DNA of 64,000 nt, from the NCBI RefSeq assembly GCF_000772965.1, contig NZ_JPVQ01000009.1, positions 1 through 64,000 on the forward strand. The letters are read 5' to 3'. The notes below the pieces were generated by a model. It had not been told where the DNA came from, made no database searches, and was given only the letters and a program-made list of their open reading frames with translations. The stretch comes from Ureibacillus massiliensis 4400831 = CIP 108448 = CCUG 49529 (lineage in GTDB: Bacteria; Bacillota; Bacilli; Bacillales_A; Planococcaceae). This document shows, piece after piece, positions 27,396-36,079 of the stretch; the stretch's first letter is position 1; every line of letters starts with the position of its first letter. Position numbers and translations under genes: made by a program.

Positions 27396-27594
27396 TGAAT
27401 CACTTTTCATTTTTTCTATAAACTTAACCTCCAATCGTTTTAAATACAAATTGTAATTCGTGCCTATAATTTAACTTATGAAATTATAGTAATATATTTT
27501 CTATTTTATGGAATAAAGAGAGAGGGACCACTAATAATATATAAAAGTAATATATAGTATGATAGTCATTACTTCTTAAAAGGAGGGGATTATT

Positions 27595-28335
27595 TTGATT
27601 GATATTCATAGTCACATATTATGGGATGTGGATGATGGTCCATCATCAATTGAAGAATCACTTCAAATTTTAGAACTAGCTAGTCAGAATGGGATTCATG
27701 GAATGATTGCAACTTCTCATTATAAACATCCCCTTTATTCAGTACCGTTTCAAGAAGTGGAAAATAAAGTAAATCTACTACAGGAAGAATTAAAGAAAAA
27801 TAATATTCCTATTACATTATATGTTGGTCATGAAGTTAGACTATCTAGTAATTTAATCAGTTCACATATGACAATGCAATATCATACTCTCGCAAAGTCG
27901 AGATATCTCTTATTAGAATTACCATCATCCACTGTTCCCCTCTACACGATTCCTATTATTCAACACTTAATACGACTTGAAATTACACCAATAATAGCGC
28001 ATCCAGAACGTAATAGATCAATTATTGAAAGACCTACAATTTTAGAAAACTTAATTGCACATGGAGCACTAGCACAAATCACTGCAGGAAGCATAACTGG
28101 TCATTTTGGTAGACAAATACAGAAACGATCCCTTCAATTTATCCATTCGAATTTAGTTCATACATATGGATCAGATGTTCATCACTTAACAAAAAGACCT
28201 TTATTGTTTAAAGAAGGTTTATCGTATTTAGAGAAAAAGAAATTATCCAGTAAAGTGGAGATTTTTTTAGAAAATAATCAAAGAATTATTAACAATCAAC
28301 CACTTATTTTAAAGGAACTGGAACATAGTAAGTAA
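27595..28335 (+). CDS. PHP-type tyrosine-protein phosphatase (CpsB/YwqE family)
   Basis: Dephosphorylates the BY-kinase that governs polysaccharide export and chain length. The 246-residue protein starts with the PHP metal motif DIHSHILWDVDDGP, followed by ATSHYKHP, the GHEVRL segment, IAHPERN and a C-terminal YGSDVHH, all in CpsB/CapC/YwqE order. Start is TTG 27595 after AAAGGAGGGG. It opens the polysaccharide locus, whereas its kinase partner is the last gene 17 kb downstream. A terminator-like hairpin follows it, so expression of the rest may be separately controlled. Confidence 0.9.
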   Translation: MIDIHSHILWDVDDGPSSIEESLQILELASQNGIHGMIATSHYKHPLYSVPFQEVENKVNLLQEELKKNNIPITLYVGHEVRLSSNLISSHMTMQYHTLAKSRYLLLELPSSTVPLYTIPIIQHLIRLEITPIIAHPERNRSIIERPTILENLIAHGALAQITAGSITGHFGRQIQKRSLQFIHSNLVHTYGSDVHHLTKRPLLFKEGLSYLEKKKLSSKVEIFLENNQRIINNQPLILKELEHSK

Positions 28336-28417
28336 AGCGAGAAGGAAAACGGTTATCGTGGGAAAAACTTGTCATTGTAGCATTCATATAAGTTGAATAA
28401 TAGAATCTTTTGAAAGT

Positions 28418-28474
28418 GAAGTTTGCCCTATAAGGTCGTAAAACTAAGGATATAGGAGGCGAACTTCTTTTTTA
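28418..28474 (+). terminator. Terminator-like hairpin inside the polysaccharide locus
   Basis: GAAGTTTGCCCTATA (28418-28432) pairs with TATAGGAGGCGAACTTC (28451-28467) except for a two-base bulge and one G-U pair, and is followed by CTTTTTT. The 418-base gap 28336-28753 has no credible gene. A strong terminator between the phosphatase gene and the 15 biosynthetic genes implies either a second promoter (none obvious) or processive antitermination. Confidence 0.65.
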
Positions 28475-28753
28475 CTATGAAGATGTTGTTTACTAAATAC
28501 TTTTTTATCAATTTTAATTCATTGAAACTAGGAATATTTTTATATATCACGGCATTATAATGAATATCATTTTTAAGAAATTCAATAAATTTATTTATGA
28601 ATTCCATTGAAAATACTGTCATAATCTTAGTCTCAAAATAATAACTTGGCAAAGGACATTTCTATTAATAATCAAAATGTATGATGAATAACTTGTACTA
28701 TAAAACTTCCATAAAAACGTATGTCACCATTGATTAACGTGAGGTGTAAATTA

Positions 28754-30586
28754 GTGACTTATAGGTTGAGGTATAGTGTTTTCTTTGCTTTGGACTCTGC
28801 AATTGTATTATCAGCTATTTTTTTAAGTCTTTGGATACTTTATCCTACTTCAAACTTTTATACAGATTCCCTAATTGTATTAAGTTCTTTAACACTACTC
28901 ATTACACATCATATGTCAGCTCATTTTTTTCGTTTATACAATCGAATTTGGAGTGTGGCATCAGTAAAGGAATTATTAACTATTAGTACCGCAGTAACAA
29001 TCGCTGTCATGACAGCAAGTGGACTACAATTATTAAATGGTGTTTTTTATTTTAGGGTAATGATCGTAACTTGGTTATTATTGATTTTATTTATTGGAGG
29101 TTCACGTTTTTTGTTGCGTTTAGTACACGATTTTCATGATGCTAAAAAAACTGAAAATGATTTAAAAAGAGTTCTCATTGTTGGAGCAGGCGCTGCTGGA
29201 ACAATGCTAATACGCAGCATTAAACGAAATCAAATTAAAGAGTATCAAGTTGTGGCAATTGTAGATGATGATCCATATAAGCAAAACCTTACTTTACATG
29301 ATGTCAAAGTTTGTGGGACAACCTATCAAATACCAAGAATTGTAGAAGAAAAGTCAATTGATATCATTATTTTAGCTATTCCTTCACTTGGGAAATTTGG
29401 TATACGACAAATTTACGAAAGATGCTTACAAACAAACGCAAAGATTAAAACCATGCCAAAAATTGAGGATATTATGCTTGGAAAAGTATCGGTAAATGAA
29501 ATACAAGAGATAAAGGCAGAAGAATTATTAGGACGTGAGGAAATTAAACTTGATATGGTTCCTATAACAAATAAATTAACGAATAAAGTGATACTCGTAA
29601 CAGGTGCTGGAGGGTCAATTGGTTCAGAAATTTGTAGACAAGTAGCTCAATTTGAACCGAAACATTTAATCCTTTTAGGACATGGTGAAAATTCTATTTA
29701 TAAAATTCATTTAGAGTTATCAGAAAATATGAAGAATCGAAACTCAGAGATTACCCCGATTATTGCAGATATACAAGACAGAAAGCGAATGTTAGAAGTA
29801 GTCGAACAATTCCTTCCAGATGTGATTTACCACGCAGCAGCACATAAACACGTACCATTAATGGAATGTAATCCAATAGAAGCAGTGAAAAATAATATTT
29901 TCGGAACTAAGAATATTGCAGAAGCTGCTCTTACTTATGGTGTTTCAAATTTTGTCATGATTTCCAGCGATAAGGCAGTTAATCCGACAAATGTAATGGG
30001 TGCAACGAAACGTATAGCTGAGATGATCATCCAAAATTATGCGTCCACAAGTGACACGATATTTACAGCAGTACGTTTTGGAAATGTACTTGGATCACGT
30101 GGTAGTGTCGTACCGAGATTTCAAACGCAAATAGTAGCAGGTGGACCTGTGACGGTCACACACCCTGAAATGACACGCTATTTCATGACCATTCCAGAGG
30201 CATCCAGACTTGTGATTCAAGCTGGTGCACTTGCGGAAGGTGGAGAAGTATTTGTGTTAGATATGGGGGAACCAGTTAAAATCGTTGATTTAGCAAGAAA
30301 TTTAATTCGTTTATCAGGATATAAAGAAGAAGAGATTGGTATTGAATTTTCGGGAATAAGACCGGGAGAAAAAATGTATGAAGAGCTTCTTAACCCAGAA
30401 GAGATTCAAGAAAAGAATATATATCCAAAAATACATGTTGGAAAAGCAAACTATTTACCACTTGATCAATTAATGCACTTACTTTCTGAAATAGAAAATC
30501 TTGCGTCTACAGAACTAAAACAAAGAATGATTGATTTAGCAAATGGGAAATGGGTAGTTGATATATATCCAACGAATCCGATTTAG
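28754..30586 (+). CDS. epsC: UDP-sugar 4,6-dehydratase, CapD/EpsC/FlaA1 family
   Basis: A 610-residue membrane-bound dehydratase that probably converts UDP-GlcNAc to the 4-keto-6-deoxy sugar, the first step to amino-sugars such as diacetyl-bacillosamine. Four N-terminal membrane segments (~5-120) are followed by a Rossmann domain (VLIVGAGAAGTMLIRS) and a second, catalytic SDR domain (LVTGAGGSIGSEICRQ, HAAAHKHVPLME, SSDKAVNPTNVMGATKR, where Met replaces the usual SDR tyrosine as in the family). GTG 28754 with GTGAGGTG before it is chosen over an earlier in-frame codon. The aminotransferase gene downstream is the expected next step. Confidence 0.9.
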   Translation: MTYRLRYSVFFALDSAIVLSAIFLSLWILYPTSNFYTDSLIVLSSLTLLITHHMSAHFFRLYNRIWSVASVKELLTISTAVTIAVMTASGLQLLNGVFYFRVMIVTWLLLILFIGGSRFLLRLVHDFHDAKKTENDLKRVLIVGAGAAGTMLIRSIKRNQIKEYQVVAIVDDDPYKQNLTLHDVKVCGTTYQIPRIVEEKSIDIIILAIPSLGKFGIRQIYERCLQTNAKIKTMPKIEDIMLGKVSVNEIQEIKAEELLGREEIKLDMVPITNKLTNKVILVTGAGGSIGSEICRQVAQFEPKHLILLGHGENSIYKIHLELSENMKNRNSEITPIIADIQDRKRMLEVVEQFLPDVIYHAAAHKHVPLMECNPIEAVKNNIFGTKNIAEAALTYGVSNFVMISSDKAVNPTNVMGATKRIAEMIIQNYASTSDTIFTAVRFGNVLGSRGSVVPRFQTQIVAGGPVTVTHPEMTRYFMTIPEASRLVIQAGALAEGGEVFVLDMGEPVKIVDLARNLIRLSGYKEEEIGIEFSGIRPGEKMYEELLNPEEIQEKNIYPKIHVGKANYLPLDQLMHLLSEIENLASTELKQRMIDLANGKWVVDIYPTNPI

Positions 30587-30636
30587 AAAATTAAATTAAA
30601 TGGATGGTAAATTTACAATTCGAAGGGAGGGAAAAC

Positions 30637-31782
30637 TTGATAAATAGTAACCTATTGATGCAACAAAATTTGAAAAAAAAGATTTATCTCTCATCTCCGC
30701 ATATGAGTGATGAGGGGTATGAGTTGAAATATATTAAAGAAGCCTTTGAGACAAATTGGATAGCACCATTTGGAAATAATGTAGATGAATTTGAAAAAGA
30801 GATAGTAAATAGGGTAGGAGCAAAATCTTCGGTTGCCTTATCCTCTGGGACAGCAGCAATACATATGGCATTAAAGGCTGCGGGAGTTGGAGAGGGAGAT
30901 ATTGTGTTTTGTCAGTCCTTAACCTTCTCAGCTACAGCGAATCCAATTATTTATCAAAATGCGATTCCGGTATTTATTGATAGTGATCATGAAACATGGA
31001 ATATGAGTCCAGAGGCACTACAAGAGGCATTTCACAAATATCCCCAAGCTAAAGCTGTAATCGTAGTTCACTTATATGGCTTATCCGCAAATATGGATTC
31101 CATCATGGATATTTGCAGTCAATATAATGTTGCCGTCATAGAAGATGCTGCAGAAAGTTTGGGAACTGTATACAAGGAGCGACAGACAGGTACTATTGGA
31201 GATTATGGTATTTATTCATTTAATGGGAATAAAATCATCACAACTTCTTCTGGTGGGATGCTTGTATCAAATAATTTAGAAAAAATGGAAAAAGTGAAAT
31301 TTTGGGCTACTCAATCAAAGGATAAAGCGAAACATTATCAGCATAGTGAGCTTGGCTTTAATTATCGAATGAGCAATATTCTTGCAGGCATTGGGAGAGG
31401 ACAACTGAAAATACTAGATCAACGAATTCAAAAAAAGAAATATATTTTTGAGATTTATAAAAACGAGTTAGCGAAACTTGATGGCATTGAGTTTATGCCA
31501 ATCAATGAATGGAATAACCCAAACTATTGGTTAAGTTGTATAACATTAAATGGAAAAATGAAACCATCTCATATAATAGATGCCCTCGAACAAGAAAATA
31601 TTGAATCAAGGCATTTATGGAAGCCAATGCATATGCAGCCCTATTACGAAAAGTTTGATTATTTTGGTACAAATGTTTCACAAGAACTATTTGAAAAGGG
31701 TGTTTGTTTACCATCGGATACTAAGATAACTGATAGGGATTTGATGAGAGTAGTGAACACTATTAAGAGGATTTGGAGATAA
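30637..31782 (+). CDS. DegT/DnrJ/EryC1/StrS-family sugar aminotransferase
   Basis: A 381-residue PLP enzyme expected to aminate the 4-keto sugar made by the preceding dehydratase, like EpsN or PglE. Seen are the PLP region SSGTAAIHMALKAAGVG, IEDAAESLG and the Schiff-base lysine in YSFNGNKIITTSSGG. The best start is TTG 30637, six bases after AAGGGAGGG; an ATG at 30604 lacks a ribosome site. It abuts the sugar transferase gene (TAAATG). No LbH-type N-acetyltransferase (EpsM/PglD) is found in the locus. Confidence 0.9.
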   Translation: MINSNLLMQQNLKKKIYLSSPHMSDEGYELKYIKEAFETNWIAPFGNNVDEFEKEIVNRVGAKSSVALSSGTAAIHMALKAAGVGEGDIVFCQSLTFSATANPIIYQNAIPVFIDSDHETWNMSPEALQEAFHKYPQAKAVIVVHLYGLSANMDSIMDICSQYNVAVIEDAAESLGTVYKERQTGTIGDYGIYSFNGNKIITTSSGGMLVSNNLEKMEKVKFWATQSKDKAKHYQHSELGFNYRMSNILAGIGRGQLKILDQRIQKKKYIFEIYKNELAKLDGIEFMPINEWNNPNYWLSCITLNGKMKPSHIIDALEQENIESRHLWKPMHMQPYYEKFDYFGTNVSQELFEKGVCLPSDTKITDRDLMRVVNTIKRIWR

Positions 31783-32436
31783 ATGAATAAATTTAATGCG
31801 TGGATTTATAGAGATTATTTTAAAAGACCAATGGATATTATTTTATCTATCATTGCGTTAATAATTTTAAGTCCATTATTAATTATAATCGCTCTCTTGG
31901 TAAAGATTAAACTAGGCAGTCCAGTAATATACAAACAAAAACGACCAGGGCTAAATGAAAAAGTGTTTACTATATATAAATTTAGAACAATGTCAGATGA
32001 GAGGGATGAATACGGGCTATTACTTCCGGATAGCGTCAGGTTAACTAAGTTTGGTAGATTTTTAAGATCTACAAGTTTAGACGAATTACCTGAGTTAATC
32101 AATATTCTTAAAGGAGATATGTCAATTGTTGGACCAAGACCTTTATCAGTATCATATTTACCATATTATACTGAGCAAGAAAAAATTAGACATTCTGTAA
32201 GGCCTGGTTTATCTGGATTAGCACAAATTAACGGTAGAAATATTGTTAAGTGGGAACAAAGATTTTACTATGACCAAATCTATGTGAAAAATATTACGTT
32301 GATTGGTGATATAAAAATAATTTTAAAAACAATATTAATAGTCATTAAGAGATCTGATATCGGTGAATCAGGAGTTAATTCTCAAATAGATCTTGATAAA
32401 TGTAGAGCAGATATATTTAAAAGATCAGATAATTAA
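31783..32436 (+). CDS. Initiating sugar-1-phosphate transferase (EpsL/PglC type)
   Basis: Transfers the first sugar phosphate to undecaprenyl phosphate to start the repeat unit. The 217-residue protein has one N-terminal membrane (or re-entrant) hydrophobic helix (~18-40) and the conserved bacterial sugar transferase blocks YKQKRPGLNEKVFTIYKFRTM, LPELINILKGDMSIVGPRPL and RPGLSGLAQINGR. The short monotopic form matches PglC/EpsL enzymes, agreeing with the dehydratase and aminotransferase upstream. It starts directly at the previous stop codon. Confidence 0.92.
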   Translation: MNKFNAWIYRDYFKRPMDIILSIIALIILSPLLIIIALLVKIKLGSPVIYKQKRPGLNEKVFTIYKFRTMSDERDEYGLLLPDSVRLTKFGRFLRSTSLDELPELINILKGDMSIVGPRPLSVSYLPYYTEQEKIRHSVRPGLSGLAQINGRNIVKWEQRFYYDQIYVKNITLIGDIKIILKTILIVIKRSDIGESGVNSQIDLDKCRADIFKRSDN

Positions 32437-32484
32437 TTAACTATTTTTATAAAGTTAAATGAGATTGAATTTTACAATCTAGAG

Positions 32485-33552
32485 GTGAGAAGGCTGTTAA
32501 CGGTTATCACAATTGATGAAATAGATAAGTGGAATAGTATTGTAAAAGGGTTTGAAAATTATGATGTCTATTATTTAGCTCAATTTACTAAAGCATTTAA
32601 AGCCATTGGAGACGGTGAACCAATACTTTTCTATTATGAAGATAATAATATCATAGCAATGAATGTAGCTATGAAACGGGATATAGAAAGTGACTTTACT
32701 TTTAAAGGAAAGATTCCTCGAAATGCTTATTTTGATTTATCAACTCCTTATGGGTATGGTGGATTTTTAATACAAGGAAAAGTTACGAAAGAAAGTTTAA
32801 AGTCACTCAATGAAGAATATAGTTTCATTTGTAGGCGTGAGGGAATAATCAGTGAATTTGTTCGTTTTCATCCAGTACTTAATAATGCCGAAGATTTAGA
32901 TTTAATCTACGATATTATGAAACTTGGTAACACAATTACAATGTCTCTAACTTCTCAAAATGAAATTTGGAGTAATTTAAGCACAAATAAAAAAAGATGG
33001 ATAAAAAAGGCAAAACAAGTTGGTGTTGAAATTTATTGGGGTAGGGATCCTTGGTTTTTCGATAAATTTAAAAAAATGTACTATGACACAATGAAAAAAA
33101 ATAATGCAAGAGACTATTACTACTTTGATCAAAAATTTTTTAATAGTGTATTAAAAGACTTGCTTTATCATTCAATTATCTTTTACGCAGTTTATGAGGA
33201 AAAAATTATATCTATGGTACTAGTTTTACATTGTCATGGTCAAATTCATCATCATTTGTCTGCTTCGGATCAAGATTATCAACATCTTGCTTCTACGAAC
33301 TTAATAATGTATGAAATAGCGAATTGGGGGTGTGAAAACGGCTATAAAACATTTCATTTAGGTGGAGGAGTCGGAAGCAAAGAAGATAATCTATCCAGAT
33401 TTAAGTCGGGATTTAATAAAAAGTCAAATACAATATTTTCGATAGGTAAGAAAATTTTTGATGATAATAGATATAAAGAATTAATTGAAATTAGAGAAAG
33501 GGAAAGAGATTTTACTGAGTCTGAATTATTTTTCCCTCTTTATAGAATATAG
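32485..33552 (+). CDS. FemAB/GNAT-like acyl- or aminoacyl-transferase
   Basis: A 350-355 residue protein of the GNAT-fold FemAB/Acetyltransf_6 type: the C-terminal half carries YHLGGG-like FHLGGGVGSKEDNLSRFKSGFNKK, preceded by a histidine-rich HCHGQIHHHLSASD segment. Such proteins transfer an acyl or aminoacyl group to an amine, e.g. in peptidoglycan bridges or polysaccharide amino-sugars. The start is unsettled: GTG 32485 lies inside the only ribosome site (AGAGGTGAG), while a CTG at 32494 has correct spacing. It is the first of three genes (with the ATP-grasp and PLP proteins) that look like an amino-acid tailoring cassette. It may instead supply the missing sugar N-acetyltransferase. Confidence 0.7.
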   Translation: MRRLLTVITIDEIDKWNSIVKGFENYDVYYLAQFTKAFKAIGDGEPILFYYEDNNIIAMNVAMKRDIESDFTFKGKIPRNAYFDLSTPYGYGGFLIQGKVTKESLKSLNEEYSFICRREGIISEFVRFHPVLNNAEDLDLIYDIMKLGNTITMSLTSQNEIWSNLSTNKKRWIKKAKQVGVEIYWGRDPWFFDKFKKMYYDTMKKNNARDYYYFDQKFFNSVLKDLLYHSIIFYAVYEEKIISMVLVLHCHGQIHHHLSASDQDYQHLASTNLIMYEIANWGCENGYKTFHLGGGVGSKEDNLSRFKSGFNKKSNTIFSIGKKIFDDNRYKELIEIRERERDFTESELFFPLYRI

Positions 33553-33582
33553 TTTTTGAAACTTTAATAGGGAGGTGAATAA

Positions 33583-34806
33583 ATGAAAAAACTTCTTATG
33601 CTTGGAGGTACACAGTTTCAAATCCCAGCAATAAAGAAAGCAAGAGAATTAGGTCACTATGTGATTACTTGTGATGAATTTGAAAACAACCCGGGACACA
33701 AATGTGCCCATGAATATTACTCCATTAATATTTTTGATAAAGATGCTGTTTTAACCTTAGCAAAAGAATTAAATATAGATGGGATAATCGCTTATCTATC
33801 AGATTCTTTAGCACCCATTGTAGCCTATGTTGGAGAGAAGTTAGGGTTGCCCTCAAATCCGTATAAATCAGTAGAAATAATTTCTAATAAAGAGAAGTTT
33901 AGAAATTTTTTAGCAAACAATCAGTTTAATGTCCCGAAAGCAAAAGGATATAACTCCTTTGAAGAAGTTAAAAGAGAAATAGATCATTTTAAGTTGCCAG
34001 TAATAATAAAACCTGTTGATTCTTCTGGAAGTAGGGGAGTTTCTAAAATTGAGTCTATTGAATTACTCAAAGAAAAAGTAGAAAATGCCCTAAGTTTTTC
34101 AAGAGCTAAACGGTTTATCGTAGAGGAATTTATTGAAAATTTTGGATACCAAGTTGCAGCTGATGGATTCTCTGTAGATGGAGAACTTATATTTTGGTGT
34201 TTTGGGAATGGTCATTTTCCACCAAAATATAGTAATCCAGTAAATCCTTTTGTACCCGTTGGCTCAAGTTGGCCTTCTAATATGCCTGAGCGAATACAGA
34301 AAAAAATTCATGGCGTGATACAAAGGTTAATAACTTTACTAAATATGAAAACCAGTGCCTATAATTTTGATATACAAGTTGATCAACAAGAGAATGTTTA
34401 TATAGTAGATATTGGTGCTCGGAATGGCGGAAACAAAATACCTGAAATGATTAAATATGCAACAGGGGTAGATTTAATCGAATATTCGATTAAATCCTCA
34501 TTAGGTGAAGACTGTAATGATTTAACAATGAATAAACCCATTGGGTATTGGTGTTCATATTTAATAAATAGTCAGAATGAAGGAATACTTAAAGATATTG
34601 TTATTGATGAGGAACTTAAAAAAACTAATATTGTTGAATATGAATTACTAATAAATAAAGGAGAAAAAGTGTCTGCTTATACAGGATCAAATCATAAATT
34701 AGGAACAATGATTTTAAAATTTTCATCGATGAGTGAAATGTTAGAAAAAATAGCGAATATGAACAATTTGTTGGAGGTAAAAGTAGAAGATTTAGGAAAT
34801 GTGTAA
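33583..34806 (+). CDS. ATP-grasp carboxylate-amine ligase
   Basis: A 407-residue ATP-grasp protein with a pre-ATP-grasp Rossmann-like domain (MLGGTQFQIPAIKKARELGHYVITCDEF) and the ATP-grasp core (residues ~105-300: LPVIIKPVDSSGSRGVSKI, VEEFIENFGYQVAADGF, metal-binding VYIVDIGARNGGN). These enzymes activate a carboxylate as acyl phosphate and join it to an amine. It lies 17 bases before a fold-III PLP gene and 30 bases after a FemAB-like gene, with GGGAGGTGA upstream. I infer it forms an amide or peptide bond for polysaccharide decoration; the substrate is unknown. Confidence 0.8.
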   Translation: MKKLLMLGGTQFQIPAIKKARELGHYVITCDEFENNPGHKCAHEYYSINIFDKDAVLTLAKELNIDGIIAYLSDSLAPIVAYVGEKLGLPSNPYKSVEIISNKEKFRNFLANNQFNVPKAKGYNSFEEVKREIDHFKLPVIIKPVDSSGSRGVSKIESIELLKEKVENALSFSRAKRFIVEEFIENFGYQVAADGFSVDGELIFWCFGNGHFPPKYSNPVNPFVPVGSSWPSNMPERIQKKIHGVIQRLITLLNMKTSAYNFDIQVDQQENVYIVDIGARNGGNKIPEMIKYATGVDLIEYSIKSSLGEDCNDLTMNKPIGYWCSYLINSQNEGILKDIVIDEELKKTNIVEYELLINKGEKVSAYTGSNHKLGTMILKFSSMSEMLEKIANMNNLLEVKVEDLGNV

Positions 34807-34823
34807 GTAAAGGAGGTATATAA

Positions 34824-36059
34824 ATGGGAATTCAATCTAATACATCTTTAGATCATTTAGTAACTCCATGTTATTTAATTGATGAAAACGAATTAAATAA
34901 TAATGTTTTAAATTTGAAAAATGCTCTAAACAAGTATTGGAATAACTTTATAATTGGTTATTCTGTAAAAACAAATTCTTTACCTTGGTTATTAGATTAT
35001 TTTCAAAAGAATAACATATTTGCTGAAATAGTGTCAGACGATGAGTATGAACTTGCCCAAGCCATTGGTTATGAAAAGAATCGATTAATTTACAACGGTG
35101 TTTTGAAGTCAAAAGAAACATTTATCGAAGCTATTGAAAATGGAAGTAAAGTAAATATTGATACCCAAAGGGAACTACATTGGCTCCAAGAGCTTAGTCA
35201 ACTAAACAAAAAAAAATATGAAGTTGGATTAAGGGTGAACTTTGATTTAGAGATTTATTGCCCTGATGAGTCATTAATGGGGGGGGAAGGTGGGAGATTC
35301 GGGTTTTGTTATGAAAACGGCGAACTAAAATATGCGATTGATTTTATAAATTCTTTAAAGAATGTAAACTTAACTGGTTTGCACTTCCATTGTAGTACAA
35401 AAACTAGAAGCTTAAATATATTTAGAGCCATCTCTATAGTAGCTTGTGAAATTAAAAGAAGGTACTCGTTAAATCTAAGTTATATTGATGTTGGTGGAGG
35501 ATTTTTTGGAGGACTAAAAGAAAAGCCGCAATTCAATGATTATATTAAGGTGATTTCAGATGAGCTCAGTAAAGAATTTAATTGTAATGATGTAACATTA
35601 ATAGTTGAACCTGGTACAGCTATCGTTTCATCTCCTTTTAGTTTTATTACAAGTGTAATTGATGTGAAATCAACCACAGCAAATAATTTTGCAACAATAG
35701 ATGGGAGTAATTTTAATATTAATCCACTTGGTAAAAAAACAAAATTTTTTTTCAATGTTAAATATCGCGATAAGTTGAATCGTCAGAAAATAATAAAAAA
35801 GCAAATTGTTTCAGGATATACATGTATGGAAGATGATAGGTTAATTGTACTTGAGGATTATCCTAAACTCTCAAACGGGGATCAAATCATATTTGAAAAA
35901 ATAGGTGCCTATACTATGTGTTTTACACCATTATTTATCAAGTATTTTCCAAGTGTCTATGTTGTTAAAGATAAGTCAATTCGATTAGTGAAAGAAAAAT
36001 GGAGTGCAAAAGAATTATTAGTCAATGAAATTAGTAATATAACCGGTTGTTATAAATAA
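34824..36059 (+). CDS. Fold-type III PLP-dependent decarboxylase-like protein
   Basis: A 411-residue member of the diaminopimelate/ornithine decarboxylase-like superfamily: PLP lysine in GYSVKTNSL (Lys49), HFHCSTKT, YIDVGGGFFGG and VEPGTAIVSS (phosphate binding), and a C-terminal GYTCMEDDRL holding the conserved second-subunit cysteine. A final GAYTMCF resembles the GAY motif of active decarboxylases. Conserved motifs suggest a working enzyme producing an amine, or a racemase-type activity. It follows the ATP-grasp ligase after AAAGGAGGT. It is not the housekeeping lysA: no lysine genes surround it and the neighbours are all polysaccharide genes. Confidence 0.8.
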   Translation: MGIQSNTSLDHLVTPCYLIDENELNNNVLNLKNALNKYWNNFIIGYSVKTNSLPWLLDYFQKNNIFAEIVSDDEYELAQAIGYEKNRLIYNGVLKSKETFIEAIENGSKVNIDTQRELHWLQELSQLNKKKYEVGLRVNFDLEIYCPDESLMGGEGGRFGFCYENGELKYAIDFINSLKNVNLTGLHFHCSTKTRSLNIFRAISIVACEIKRRYSLNLSYIDVGGGFFGGLKEKPQFNDYIKVISDELSKEFNCNDVTLIVEPGTAIVSSPFSFITSVIDVKSTTANNFATIDGSNFNINPLGKKTKFFFNVKYRDKLNRQKIIKKQIVSGYTCMEDDRLIVLEDYPKLSNGDQIIFEKIGAYTMCFTPLFIKYFPSVYVVKDKSIRLVKEKWSAKELLVNEISNITGCYK

Positions 36060-36079
36060 TAATTAATGAGGTTAAAAAT

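Noticed and set aside
28428..28652. 74-residue minus-strand gene in the phosphatase-epsC gap
   Set aside because: It begins with TTG, has no ribosome site, overlaps the terminator hairpin and resembles no family.
34824..36059. Housekeeping diaminopimelate decarboxylase (lysA)
   Set aside because: Although the fold and motifs match, the sequence around them diverges and all neighbours are polysaccharide genes, so a dedicated tailoring enzyme is more likely.
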